64,000 nt of DNA from Microcoleus vaginatus PCC 9802 (GTDB lineage Bacteria; Cyanobacteriota; Cyanobacteriia; Cyanobacteriales; Microcoleaceae), in the NCBI GenBank assembly GCA_022701275.1, contig CP031740.1, forward strand, positions 5,903,001 to 5,967,000, given 5' to 3'. The notes under the pieces are model-generated. The model was given only the letters and a program-made list of their open reading frames with translations, had not been told where the DNA came from and did not search any database. The number at the start of each line of letters is the position of its first letter. Position 1 is the stretch's first letter. Of the stretch, positions 37,133 through 47,383 are shown in pieces. The translations under genes and the position numbers were made by a program.

Positions 37133-39265
37133 TTACAGCCAATCGTCGTCATCATCCCAATCGTCGCTTTGATTTTGATAAGGGCGACTCGGGCGATTAG
37201 CACTGCTTCTACGATCGCCCATACGATCGCCCATACGATCGCCCATACGATCGCCCATGCGATCGCCCATGCGATCGTTCATACGATCGCCGGTGCGATC
37301 GTATGGGCGATCGGGAATTGGATCGACAGTCGATCGCCTGTACGGCTTAGCATTGGTATAATAGCTGCTGTCATCGCTGCGCCGCTTCGTACCGTCGCCC
37401 GTAAAAGTCCGCTTCACAGACTCAAAGAAATCGTCATCATCGTCATCCATCGCAAACGCGGAAACTTCTCGGCTCAAATCGTAAAGAGCATCCTGCAAAT
37501 CCGAACCAACTTGGTCAACTCCCCGCTCATCGTTGCGTTCCAAACTGTCTCGCAATTCCCGAATTAAAGTTTCAATTCGCTGGCGACTTCTTTGAGCAAA
37601 CTGCATTCCGCGATCGAGCGCAACTTCTCGCAACTGCCGCTCGGCTTGATAAGCTAAAGCTTCAGCGCGATTGCGTTTTTCCACCTTTTCCCGCTGCAAC
37701 TTATCAGCTTGAGCAAACTGTTCCGCATCGCGAATCATTTGATTCACTTCCTGCTGAGTCAGCGTCGAAGCACCTTGCACAGTAATGCTTTGTTCCCTGC
37801 CAGTAGTTTTGTCCAAAGCAGTCACCAACAGCATCCCGTTAGCATCAATATCAAAAGCTACTTGCACCTGCGGAATCCCTCGCGGTGCCGGCGGAATTCC
37901 AGTTAGTTTAAACCGTCCCAAAGACTTATTATCTCGGCCTAATTCCCGTTCCCCTTGGATCACGTGAATTTCTACCACAGTTTGGTTGTTTTCAGCAGTC
38001 GAAAAAATGTCCGATCGCCTGACGGGAATAGTAGTATTGCGAGGAATCAATTTTTTCATCACCCCGCCGATAGTTTCCAAACCCAGCGACAGCGGCGTCA
38101 CATCCAACAGCAGCACATCGCGGACATCGCCACCCAAAATACCCGCTTGAATTGCCGCACCCACCGCCACAACTTCATCGGGATTCACATTTTGATTCGG
38201 TTCTCGATCGATCAAACTGCGAACCACTTCCTGCACCAAAGGAATGCGAGTCGAACCGCCGACCAACACAACTTCATCAATGCGAGAAGGACTCAAACTT
38301 GCATCAGCCAAAGCTTGTTTGACTGGCCGCCGCAACCGCTGCACCAAATCTGTACACAGCCCCTCAAATTGACCGCGAGTCAGCCGCGTTTCCAGATGCA
38401 AAGGCCCATCTTCATTCGCATCGATAAACGGCAAATTAATCTCCGTGACACCGACTCCCGACAGTTCAATCTTGGCTTTTTCGGCCGCTTCGATCAAGCG
38501 CTGCAAAGCTTGGCGGTTGCGACGCAAATCAATTCCTTCTTTTTCTAAGAATTGTTCTGCCAACCAGTCAACAATTTTGGAGTCAAAATCATTGCCACCC
38601 AATTGAGTGTCACCGCTAGTTGCTTTAACTTCAAATACTCCGTCTCCCACGTCTAAGATAGAGACATCAAAAGTACCGCCGCCCAAATCAAACACTAAAA
38701 TAGTTTGACTTTCTCGCCTCTCCAAACCGTAAGCCAAAGAAGCCGCCGTCGGCTCATTTAAAATCCGCTTGACATCAAGTCCGGCAATTCGTCCCGCATC
38801 GCGCGTCGCCTGTCGCTGCGAGTCGTTGAAATAAGCGGGAACAGTAATTACAGCCCCCGTCACCTCTTGTCCCAGATAGCGGCTGGCTTCATCAGCCAGT
38901 TTCCGCAAAACCATCGCCGAAATTTCCTCTGGGGCAAAATCTTTTTTCAGGCGGGGACACTTGATTTTGATGTTCCCGTTTTCGTCGCGGCGAGTTGTGT
39001 AAGGGACGCGCTTTGATTCTGGAGTCAGTTCGGTATATTTGCGTCCGATGTACCGCTTGACGGCGTAAAAGGTGTTTTGCGGGTTGAGAACAGTCTGGCG
39101 TCTGGCCATCTGTCCCACCAGGCGTTCTCCTTCCTTTGTGAAAGCGACTACCGAGGGAGTTGTCCGCATCCCTTCTGCATTGGCAATCACAACCGGTTTG
39201 CCGCCTTCCATGACGGCTACTACTGAGTTTGTTGTTCCGAGGTCAATGCCAACTACTTTACCCAT
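37133..39265 (-). CDS. dnaK: Hsp70 chaperone DnaK with repetitive charged tail
   Basis: A 710-residue Hsp70. The ATPase domain has [29 protein letters not shown] and [14 protein letters not shown]; the substrate domain follows ([14 protein letters not shown]). The lid is followed by an unusual tail: [11 protein letters not shown], five MGDR repeats, then a Ser/Pro/Arg stretch ending [10 protein letters not shown]. The cytosolic DnaK2 type usually ends EEVDD-like, so this is a divergent paralogue; the dnaJ downstream supports the DnaK3 type, which acts at thylakoid membranes. No CIRCE operator (TTAGCACTC-N9-GAGTGCTAA) is visible upstream. Confidence 0.93.
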   Translation of the reverse strand: MGKVVGIDLGTTNSVVAVMEGGKPVVIANAEGMRTTPSVVAFTKEGERLVGQMARRQTVLNPQNTFYAVKRYIGRKYTELTPESKRVPYTTRRDENGNIKIKCPRLKKDFAPEEISAMVLRKLADEASRYLGQEVTGAVITVPAYFNDSQRQATRDAGRIAGLDVKRILNEPTAASLAYGLERRESQTILVFDLGGGTFDVSILDVGDGVFEVKATSGDTQLGGNDFDSKIVDWLAEQFLEKEGIDLRRNRQALQRLIEAAEKAKIELSGVGVTEINLPFIDANEDGPLHLETRLTRGQFEGLCTDLVQRLRRPVKQALADASLSPSRIDEVVLVGGSTRIPLVQEVVRSLIDREPNQNVNPDEVVAVGAAIQAGILGGDVRDVLLLDVTPLSLGLETIGGVMKKLIPRNTTIPVRRSDIFSTAENNQTVVEIHVIQGERELGRDNKSLGRFKLTGIPPAPRGIPQVQVAFDIDANGMLLVTALDKTTGREQSITVQGASTLTQQEVNQMIRDAEQFAQADKLQREKVEKRNRAEALAYQAERQLREVALDRGMQFAQRSRQRIETLIRELRDSLERNDERGVDQVGSDLQDALYDLSREVSAFAMDDDDDDFFESVKRTFTGDGTKRRSDDSSYYTNAKPYRRSTVDPIPDRPYDRTGDRMNDRMGDRMGDRMGDRMGDRMGDRRSSANRPSRPYQNQSDDWDDDDDWL
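37211..37310. repeat. 12-bp tandem repeats with HIP1 core in the dnaK tail
   Basis: ACGATCGCCCAT is repeated five times almost perfectly, with further diverged copies (GCGATCGTTCAT, ACGATCGCCGGT). Each unit encodes MGDR on the minus strand. Confidence 0.92.
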
Positions 39266-39510
39266 GCGTCAGTTGTCTCCTGTGGCGTTGTGTGTAGCCT
39301 TTTCAATATAAGCGTTAAGTATGATTGCATTTATTGTACCGCGTCGAGAAGCGGGGGCTGCGGGGGGATTGCCTCACTTTGGTCAAGCGGCTGCCGTTGG
39401 CTGGGTGCGATCGACCTTTTTTCGATCGCGCCCAGCGCCGCAACTGAGGAGCAACTTGATTAGAATGGAGAGCAAAAGTTATACCTATCATCAACATAGA
39501 GGTAGCCTGA

Positions 39511-39729
39511 ATGACCGGATTAGAAGTATTGCACTCAGTTGAATTTCTCAATATAAAAGGCCAACAAGTTGCTGTCTTAGATGTCGAAACTTGGTAAGCA
39601 CTCATCGAATAGTTAGAGACTTTAGAAGATTTGCCAATTCCCAAACAAGCATTAAAGGACTTAAAAGCTGCTGGTGGAAATTGCGATCGTGCCGCTTGGT
39701 GGAAATGGGATGAGGTGAATCGGAGCTAG
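39511..39729 (+). pseudogene. Antitoxin-like gene with two in-frame stops
   Basis: Read through, the frame gives MTGLEVLHSVEFLNIKGQQV, then AVLDVETW, stop, ALIE, stop, LETLEDLPIPKQAL and KDLKAAGGNCDRAAWWKWDE, ending in a proper stop at 39729 after 73 codons. The length and AVLDxExWxALIEWLETLED pattern resemble small cyanobacterial antitoxin-type (Phd/prevent-host-death-like) proteins. Each stop is one substitution from sense (TAA from GAA, TAG from TGG), so the gene was lost by point mutation. No toxin frame follows. Confidence 0.6.
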
Positions 39730-39821
39730 AGTGAGTAATTACACAATTTACATCAGATATAATCGAAATTCAAAGTGCGATCGCCCTCCCTCTCAAAAAT
39801 GCCTCCAATCAAAATAACATT

Positions 39822-40613
39822 ATGAAATTCACCCTAGATGTAGAAAACAACCCTACAGGCTGGCCAGACCACACTCAGCTACCCGAATCAGACGGTACTT
39901 TTGTGAAAAATTTTCAAGAACATCCCCAAAGCATTCTGCTAACCGATTCAATTACTCCCGTCCTCCAAAGCATTCATCCAGATGCTAACTATTGTATCGG
40001 TCAAGACAGCGGTATTTATTGGCGATTAACTGAGCCGCTAGAACGGGGTGCGGAAGCACCGGACTGGTTTTATGTGCCTAATGTCCCCCCAACTATTGAC
40101 GGTCAATTGCGCCGTTCTTATGTGATGTGGCAAGAATTTGTAGCACCGTTAATTGTGTTAGAATTTGTATCGGGAAATGGTGCAGAAGAACGGGACAGAA
40201 CGCCTTTATTGCGATCGGGTCAACAGGAAACTAAGCCGGGTAAATTCTGGATTTATGAAAATGTCATCCGTCCAGCATTTTACGGGATTTATGAAGTGAA
40301 TCGAGCTAGCGTTGAAGTCTATCACCTGATCGAAGATAGGTATCAATTAGTTGCTGCAAACGATCGCGGTCATTATCCCATTGAACCGTTAGGAGTGGAA
40401 TTGGGAATTTGGCAAGGAAGGTATCAAAATGTTGAGTTACCTTGGCTGCGCTGGTGGGATAGTGAAGGGAATTTGCTGTTATCGGGATCTGAAAGAGCTC
40501 AACAAGAACAGCAAAGAGCCGATCGCGAACAAGAAAGAGCTCAACAAGCAGAAGACCAATTAGAGCAATTGCGCGCTCAGTTGCGATCGGCGGGAATTGA
40601 ACCAGAATTGTGA
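39822..40613 (+). CDS. Uma2 family (DUF820) nuclease-like protein
   Basis: A 263-residue member of the Uma2 family, which has a restriction-endonuclease-like fold and is greatly expanded in cyanobacteria. Visible family motifs: APDWFYVPNVPP, PLIVLEFVSGNG and KPGKFWIYENVIRPAFYGIY. The E in LEFVS and the D in PDWF fit the PD-(D/E)xK core. The C-terminus (about 222-258) is a Glu/Gln/Arg coiled coil, common in the long subtype. Biological role unknown. Confidence 0.9.
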   Translation: MKFTLDVENNPTGWPDHTQLPESDGTFVKNFQEHPQSILLTDSITPVLQSIHPDANYCIGQDSGIYWRLTEPLERGAEAPDWFYVPNVPPTIDGQLRRSYVMWQEFVAPLIVLEFVSGNGAEERDRTPLLRSGQQETKPGKFWIYENVIRPAFYGIYEVNRASVEVYHLIEDRYQLVAANDRGHYPIEPLGVELGIWQGRYQNVELPWLRWWDSEGNLLLSGSERAQQEQQRADREQERAQQAEDQLEQLRAQLRSAGIEPEL

Positions 40614-40735
40614 ATTGTCTGCAAGTGCGATCGCGCCCATCCCCAGCGCTCGCACCTCAAAACTTTACAATGGCGATCGGGAACATCGATCGCTCCTATT
40701 GAAGCTAAAATCAAACAACAACCCAAAATAAATCT

Positions 40736-41824
40736 ATGGGACTCTTTGACAAGATTCGCGGCGAATTTGTCGATATCATCGAATGGTTGGACAATACCAG
40801 TGACACCATTGCCTATCGATTTGAGCGTCACCAAAACGAAATTAAACAAGGTGCTAAACTAACTGTACGACCAGGACAAATAGCAGTCTTTGTCAGCGAA
40901 GGCCAAGTTGCCGATGTCTTCGATCCGGGAATGCACGAACTCTCCACCCGCAACTTACCCGTTCTCAGCACCTTAAAAGGTTGGCCCTACGGTTTCAACT
41001 CTCCCTTTAAAGCAGAAGTCTACTTTTTTAACACCAAAATATTTACCAACCTGAGATGGGGAACCTCTAACCCTGTAATTATCCGCGATCCAGAACTCGG
41101 CCCAGTGAGAATGCGGGCTTTTGGCACATACAACATTAAAGTTTCCCATCCCGAAAAACTCTTAAAACAACTAATCAGCACTGACGGACTATTTCAAGTA
41201 GATGAAATCAGCGAACAGCTACGCAATACAATAGTCAGTGCCTTTGCCAATTGGGTTGGCAATTCCCGCGTTCCCCTGCTAGACTTTGCAGCCAACTACA
41301 CGCACATGGGCGAACAGGTGCGAGTTGCCATAGAGCCAAGTATCCAGCAGTTTGGGTTAGAGTTAACTCAGCTATTAATTGAAAATATCTCGATGCCGCC
41401 TGAAGTTGAAGCAGCACTCGACAAACGAGCCTCGATCGGACTTCTGGGAAATATGCAGCAATATACCCAATATCAAGCTGCTAACGCTATAGAAGCATCA
41501 GCAAATAACCCCAGCGGCGGCAACCAAGCACTAGAATTGGGCATGGGCATGGCAGTAGGCCAACAAATGACAAATATGATGCAGTCACCAGCATCGCAAA
41601 CACCGCCGCCACCTCCGGCACCAACACAAACTCAGTGGTATATTGCCCAGAACGGTCAACAAGTAGGCCCTTTTGGATTGGATAAACTTTTGCAAAATGG
41701 TTTGACGCATCAGGTAATGGTTTGGCGTGCAGGTTTTGACGGCTGGAAGTTAGCATCGCAAGTGCCGGAATTAGCATCTTTGTTAGCGACAGTGCCCCCG
41801 CCGCCCCCGCCAGCCGCCGCCTAA
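40736..41824 (+). CDS. SPFH-domain protein with C-terminal GYF_2 domain
   Basis: A 362-residue protein. The N-terminal two thirds are an SPFH/virion-core-like domain of the YdjI type (GLFDKIRGEFVDIIEWLD start, then LTVRPGQIAVFVSEGQVADV, MHELSTRNLPVLS). A glycine/asparagine and proline-rich linker follows, then a GYF_2 domain (QWYIAQNGQQVGPFGLDKLL to GWKLASQVPELASLL), which usually binds proline-rich ligands. The gene just downstream codes for a zinc-ribbon membrane protein with a proline-rich repeat tail, a natural ligand candidate. In Bacillus, ydjI lies with ydjG and a PspA-like gene in a membrane-stress operon; the similar pairing is recalled, not tested. Confidence 0.88.
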   Translation: MGLFDKIRGEFVDIIEWLDNTSDTIAYRFERHQNEIKQGAKLTVRPGQIAVFVSEGQVADVFDPGMHELSTRNLPVLSTLKGWPYGFNSPFKAEVYFFNTKIFTNLRWGTSNPVIIRDPELGPVRMRAFGTYNIKVSHPEKLLKQLISTDGLFQVDEISEQLRNTIVSAFANWVGNSRVPLLDFAANYTHMGEQVRVAIEPSIQQFGLELTQLLIENISMPPEVEAALDKRASIGLLGNMQQYTQYQAANAIEASANNPSGGNQALELGMGMAVGQQMTNMMQSPASQTPPPPPAPTQTQWYIAQNGQQVGPFGLDKLLQNGLTHQVMVWRAGFDGWKLASQVPELASLLATVPPPPPPAAA

Positions 41825-41910
41825 AATTTTGCATATTTATTTAATTGGTAATTGGTAATTAGTATGCTTTCCCGATTACCCATTGCCAGTTACATCACCA
41901 ATAAATCATT

Positions 41911-42393
41911 ATGAATACTTCTGAACCTGCTGTTAAACGTTTTCCCTGTCCTAGCTGCGGGGCTTATTTAGAGTTCAACCCCCAAGCAGGAAAGCTCAAG
42001 TGTGCTTACTGCGGCTGGGAAGATGCAATTGCCCAAACTGCTGAAGAGGTAAAGGAAAATTCTTACGAAGAATATCTCCAACTCGATCGAACGGCGCTGG
42101 CAACTTTATCAACAACAGCCGTTGAAGTAAAATGCAATGATTGCGGAGCAAGTGTTACTTTTGAACCGCCGAAAGTAGCGGGCCAATGCCCATTTTGTGC
42201 TTCTCCAATTGTGACGCAACCTGCAAAAGCGAACCCTAGCGTGCATCCAGAGGGAATTGTACCGTTTGAAGTTACTGATAAACAGGCCAGAGAAAGCATT
42301 CAGAAGTGGCTCAGCAATCGCTGGTTTGCTCCTTCTGCTTTGAAATCCCTAGCGCAACAGGAGAAAATTCAAGGGGTTTATCTGGGAGGGTGA
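41911..42393 (+). pseudogene. Zinc-ribbon membrane protein, 5' part (interrupted by IS element)
   Basis: N-terminal part of a protein with two zinc ribbons: CPSCGAYLEF with CAYCGW, and CNDCGASVTF with CPFCASP. The frame enters the insertion element after EKIQGVY (42381) and stops at 42393. Removing the element and one 9-bp repeat restores QGVYLPFWTYDT in frame with the part at 43657. It follows the SPFH gene by 86 bp on the same strand. Confidence 0.9.
42373..42381. repeat. Target-site duplication, left copy
   Basis: GGGGTTTAT, identical to 43657-43665. Confidence 0.92.
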
Positions 42394-42402
42394 CAAAGAG
42401 GC

Positions 42403-43032
42403 CTAGGAACTAGACCTAATCAAGGTTGCAGCCCGTATACCCTGTTGATAAAAGCGACGTTTATTACGGGTTAACTTCATTAACTCTTGGACTTCTAACG
42501 AATATCGATCGAGATAATTCACCCACTCTTCTCCATCCTGACCGATGCCAAATATGCTCCTTCTACGGTATTTCTGGCGCTTGTCTTTACGGCGAGATAC
42601 ATATTTTTGTACCTGTTTTTTCTGAATTTCAGTGCCTTGAAATATAGCTGAGCTGTAAACGAGCGCCATTAACAAAATAATTTTTATGAGTCGGTCTCCC
42701 TTGAGACCACTCCCTTCTAAATTATAGCCTCCTGTCTTACAATCTCGGAACATTTCTTCAATTCCCATTCGTTTTTTATAAGCTGCGATCGCTACTGGCA
42801 AAGAGCCTAAATCAGTTAGAATAAACCAGGCGTCTTTTACTTTCAATCCTTGATAGTTTCTTTTCCATTTACAAGCGATATCAAACCCTAGTACGGGTCG
42901 ACTTTTTCTGACCCTCACTCCTTGAAAATACAAAGATGTTCCCGGTACTACTCCTAATGAGTCTAAGCGTTGCCAGATTAAGTTTTCTGTTTCGACACAA
43001 TGATTCTTTTTGAGCCTCAAGCAAAAAGACAC
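42403..43032 (-). CDS. IS4-like transposase, C-terminal segment
   Basis: Continues the transposase in a different frame: SFCLRLKKNHCVETENLIWQ follows on from the N-terminal piece. It contains the catalytic glutamate in YKKRMGIEEMFRDCKTGGYN, an IS4-type Y-(2)-R-(3)-E-(6)-K signature. A change of one base within GGGG at about 43034 accounts for the shift. Confidence 0.85.
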   Translation of the reverse strand: MSFCLRLKKNHCVETENLIWQRLDSLGVVPGTSLYFQGVRVRKSRPVLGFDIACKWKRNYQGLKVKDAWFILTDLGSLPVAIAAYKKRMGIEEMFRDCKTGGYNLEGSGLKGDRLIKIILLMALVYSSAIFQGTEIQKKQVQKYVSRRKDKRQKYRRRSIFGIGQDGEEWVNYLDRYSLEVQELMKLTRNKRRFYQQGIRAATLIRSSS

Positions 43033-43600
43033 ACCCCTTGTCTTGAGCCAGAATCCCTGCGTCTACTGAACAAAATTCACGGTCACCCAAAACAATAACT
43101 TTATATTCTTTAAATAATGGTAATACTTGTTGTAGAGCGAGAGTTTGTTGTGGTAAGTTACTGTTTCCTAATTTGGGTAACAAACACCAGTATAATGGAA
43201 TGGCTCTTTTCTGCCAAATCAAGGCGATTGTGAACAGGTTGATACACCCCCATTGGGTGCGATCGATCGCTACTGATAAAGTTTGTCCGACTGAGCAAAA
43301 AGTTGTTAACCAATAAGCGATCAATGGAAACCAGATGAGTGATATCGTTAATTGAGGTAAGTCCAGAAATCTTTGCAGTTTACGGCGCCGACTTTCGGTG
43401 GTAATTGGATAAGGAAATACTCGTGCCAGCCTCTCTAATCTCACTTGTTTTTCTGACTGTATCACATTCAATAAGATTGTGAGCAGCATAAACTGGGCCT
43501 GGGTCAGTTGTTTTTGTAAATGAGTCTGATAGAATGTGGGTAACATTTTTGTTGGGTAGGCTAGCCTGTAACAATTCGGCTGCCTATCTTTTTTTAGCAC
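42881..43600 (-). CDS. IS4-like transposase, N-terminal segment
   Basis: Begins MLKKDRQPNCYRLAYPTKML and holds the first two catalytic aspartates, in VAIDRTQWGCI and VIVLGDREFCSVD. Around residue 190 (AQDKG) the true reading continues in the other frame; the last ~50 residues of this frame are spurious. The intact product would be about 399 residues. Either the element is inactive through one extra G or it uses frameshifting; I favour inactivation. Confidence 0.85.
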   Translation of the reverse strand: MLKKDRQPNCYRLAYPTKMLPTFYQTHLQKQLTQAQFMLLTILLNVIQSEKQVRLERLARVFPYPITTESRRRKLQRFLDLPQLTISLIWFPLIAYWLTTFCSVGQTLSVAIDRTQWGCINLFTIALIWQKRAIPLYWCLLPKLGNSNLPQQTLALQQVLPLFKEYKVIVLGDREFCSVDAGILAQDKGCVFLLEAQKESLCRNRKLNLATLRLIRSSTGNIFVFSRSEGQKKSTRTRV

Positions 43601-43656
43601 AAGTGGGTTAAATCTTTATTCACTCTGGGTTTCAGGCGGGGTTGTCACCCCGCCAG

Positions 43657-43665
43657 GGGGTTTAT
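43657..43665. repeat. Target-site duplication, right copy
   Basis: GGGGTTTAT, identical to 42373-42381. Confidence 0.92.
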
Positions 43666-44377
43666 TTGCCGTTTTGGACTTACGACACTTATACAGTTAG
43701 TTACTATCAAGGTTCTCGCGGAGAACACTACTACGTGACTGAAACTTATACGGAAACAAACTCGCAGGGTGAAACTGAAACTAAAACTCGCGAAGTGCAA
43801 CATACTAGGTGGTGGCCTGCTTCTGGCAAAGTCGATCGCTTTTTTGACGATATTCTGATTCCCGCTACAACTTCAGTCGATCGCCCCCGCCTAGATGCGT
43901 TAGAACCTTGGCATCTCAAGGAGTCGCTGCGCGCTTACAATTCATCTTATTTAGCTGGGTTTGAAGCGCAGCGATCGCAAGTTTCTCTCACTCAAGGATT
44001 TGAATCTGCTAAAAATGTCATGGCCTCTACTATTCACTTCGATGTTTGTAGGAATATTGGTGGCGACGAGCAGCGGGTTCACAGCATTTCTACTGATTAC
44101 AGTGGTATCACTTTTAAGCATATTTTGCTACCTGTGTGGCTGTGTGCGTATCGTTATCAAAACCAACGATATCAAGTAATGGTTAATGCACGCACCGCTG
44201 AAGTTCAAGGCGAACGTCCCTACAGTGTTTGGAAAATTACTGCTGCTGTTGTTAGCGGTGTCGTGCTTGCGGGTGTTATGTACCTCTTGTTTACGGGTAA
44301 TTGGAGATATATCCGTGTTCCCGGTTTGCCTCAACCCCAACCCCAACCCACTTCCCTACCTGTACCGCGCCAAAGTT

Positions 44378-44553
44378 TACCGCCAGTTCCTATTCCCTCT
44401 ACCGCACCTGTACCGAGCCAAAAATTACCGCCAGCGCCTGTTCCTTCTACCGCACCTATACCGAACAAAAAATTACCGCCAGCGCCTGTTCCCTCTACCG
44501 CACCTGTACCGAACAAAAAATTACCGCCAGCGCCTATTCCCTCTACACTCTAG
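44378..44553. repeat. 45-bp tandem repeats encoding a proline-rich tail
   Basis: Four imperfect units, each beginning near TTACCGCCAGCGCCT and encoding LPPAPVPSTAPVPNK. They are the C-terminus of the zinc-ribbon protein and a possible ligand for the GYF domain of its neighbour. Confidence 0.85.
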
Positions 44554-45020
44554 TAATTCTCGATGGAGCAGTCACCGGAGGCGGCGGAGGCATCGTCGTC
44601 GGTGTAGTAGTCGCGATCGATGTCAGTAAAATTAACTCAATTATTATTTTGTCCCAATCAATAAATTTAAGGGAAATCTACCTTAAGGAGTACACAACAC
44701 TGTTTTTAAGTATATTTTTTAAAACACCTAAATTAAAGAGAACAAGCTCTCTTTAATTTAGGTGTTGCTTTAAGGAAAGATTATGAGTACAGTAGATTTA
44801 ATTGTACTGATGATTTTAATAAAAACCCATACTATTTTCAGAAATAATATATAAACTACGAAATATCGACATTTAAAAACACATTCATGAACTGCAATTG
44901 ATAGCATATAAAACTTCGTGAAAAAGCGAAAACTTGTAAATATATTGTGTCAAGCACTCAAAAATTATTTAATTAGTACAACAAACGAACTTTTACTAAC
45001 ATAATTTGAGAATCACTTGT
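44554..45020. other. AT-rich intergenic region
   Basis: No gene. After the zinc-ribbon stop there is a GC-rich stretch, then AT-rich DNA holding a perfect hairpin (44723-44766), and the presumed promoter region of the TraX-like gene. Confidence 0.6.
44723..44766. terminator. Perfect 18-bp hairpin after the SPFH/zinc-ribbon unit
   Basis: AACACCTAAATTAAAGAG (44723-44740) and its exact complement (44749-44766) around an 8-base loop, followed by GCTTT. Probably the terminator of the upstream two-gene unit. Confidence 0.75.
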
Positions 45021-45650
45021 ATGAATCAAAATCAAATTAAATGGTTGGCCGCCGCTCTAATGCTAATAGACCACATCGGATTGATGCTTGAAGCAGAACC
45101 CATGCGTATCATCGGCCGCCTCAGTTTTCCGTTGTTTAGTTGGGTATTTGCTCAAAACTGGAAACGACCGGGGGACAAAAATCCTCTAATTACTCGACTG
45201 ATATTATTTGGGGTACTTTCTCAAATACCTCATATGTTACTTTTTGGCAATTTACAGTTAAACATCATGTTTAGCTTTGCCGTAGCAGCACTAACTTTGA
45301 GCTACATCCGACGCTTCGATCGCAAAATTGCAGTTTTAAGCACAGGTCTAGTAAGTGCTCAAATTTTAGGAGTGACTTACGGCTGGTATGCAGTGGCTTG
45401 CCCGCTATTGATGATTAGGTGGAAAGGAGGAGGATCTCGCCTTTGGTGGTTCGGCTGGACTATAGCAAATATCGGATATGCAATTAGTTGCAAAAGCTGG
45501 ATTCAAATTTTCGCTATATTCACACCGCTAGTTCTGGCATACTACGATACCTCTAAAGACCAAAAACCAACGGCTCTAGAAAAAAGATTTTTCTATTATT
45601 TTTACCCACTACACCTTGGGGGGCTAGCGGCACTGCGAACAATGGTCTAA
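45021..45650 (+). CDS. TraX-like integral membrane protein
   Basis: About 209 residues with at least six hydrophobic segments and the TraX family opening: IKWLAAALMLIDHIGLMLE, then MRIIGRLSFPLFSWVFAQN, LFGVLSQIPHMLLF and a late KRFFYYFYPLHLGGLA. TraX acetylates F pilin in conjugative plasmids, but chromosomal homologues are widespread and their acceptors are unknown; no pilus or conjugation genes lie nearby. I prefer the ATG at 45021 to the TTG five codons upstream. Confidence 0.85.
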   Translation: MNQNQIKWLAAALMLIDHIGLMLEAEPMRIIGRLSFPLFSWVFAQNWKRPGDKNPLITRLILFGVLSQIPHMLLFGNLQLNIMFSFAVAALTLSYIRRFDRKIAVLSTGLVSAQILGVTYGWYAVACPLLMIRWKGGGSRLWWFGWTIANIGYAISCKSWIQIFAIFTPLVLAYYDTSKDQKPTALEKRFFYYFYPLHLGGLAALRTMV

Positions 45651-45876
45651 ATAAGACTGGGGATTCTAATTAGTTCATTGTTGATTTTTTATTTAAACGA
45701 AGTACAACCGCGTCTGTGAGCGATCGCCCCCAGAAAAGCGCGATCGCTTTCCTGTAACTTGCCTTCGCTCTGTCATCCAGGAGTATCTGACAGAAGTCGG
45801 GATCTTTGCTGGCTTACCCGTCTGTGAGATTTTTCCCTAGGCTGAGAATGACAAAATATTGTAACGAGTTGTAAAG

Positions 45877-45882
45877 TATAAT
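45877..45882 (+). promoter_or_regulatory. Possible -10 box upstream of crtP
   Basis: TATAAT, 36 bases before the crtP ATG. No good -35 hexamer at the right spacing (TTGTAA is only 12 bases away), so the call is weak. Confidence 0.3.
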
Positions 45883-45912
45883 TAAACCGAAGCGAACACA
45901 GAGGCCAAGTAG

Positions 45913-47290
<1,378 letters not shown>

Positions 47291-47292
<2 letters not shown>

Positions 47293-47345
47293 AAAATTAA
47301 GAATTTTTCATAAAGACGTAAAAAATCTCCCGTTTTCTAAACGGG
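47291..47345. promoter_or_regulatory. Two small hairpins between crtP and crtB
   Basis: GAAAAATT-AAG-AATTTTTC (47291-47309) begins at the crtP stop, and CCCGTTT-TCT-AAACGGG (47329-47345) follows. Neither has a following T tract. They could process the transcript or adjust the crtP:crtB ratio. Confidence 0.4.
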
Positions 47346-47383
47346 GGAAAATCAGTTCTAATCTTTAAATTTCTTATTCTCGG

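Larger units (their letters stand above)
42382..43656 (-). mobile_element. IS4-like insertion sequence, 1275 bp
   Basis: The ends are imperfect inverted repeats CTGGGAGGGTGACAA (42382) and TTGTCACCCCGCCAG (ending 43656), 13 of 15 matching, flanked by perfect 9-bp copies of GGGGTTTAT. The element carries one transposase on the minus strand in two overlapping frames. Insertion disrupted the zinc-ribbon gene. Confidence 0.92.
43657..44553 (+). pseudogene. Zinc-ribbon membrane protein, 3' part
   Basis: Resumes with GVYLPFWTYDTYTVSYYQGS, a region typical of these zinc-ribbon membrane proteins, then VWKITAAVVSGVVLAGVMYL as a single membrane helix, and a tail of four near-identical 15-residue proline-rich repeats (PAPVPSTAPVPNKKL) ending at 44553. 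The tail repeats correspond to 45-bp units at about 44378-44553. Without the 5' part no functional protein is expected from here. Confidence 0.88.

Noticed and set aside
37211-37310. Possible CRISPR array
   Set aside because: Units are 12 bp with no spacers and lie within the dnaK coding region; they encode MGDR repeats.
37103-37567. 154-codon plus-strand frame rich in AIAHTIAHT
   Set aside because: It is the antisense reading of the MGDR repeat tail of dnaK.
39266-39510. CIRCE heat-shock operator upstream of dnaK
   Set aside because: Neither TTAGCACTC nor its inverted partner is present in the leader.
44301-44756. 151-codon frame overlapping the proline-rich tail of the zinc-ribbon gene
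   Set aside because: It is an out-of-frame reading of the 45-bp repeats; the tail in the main frame is a normal proline-rich extension.
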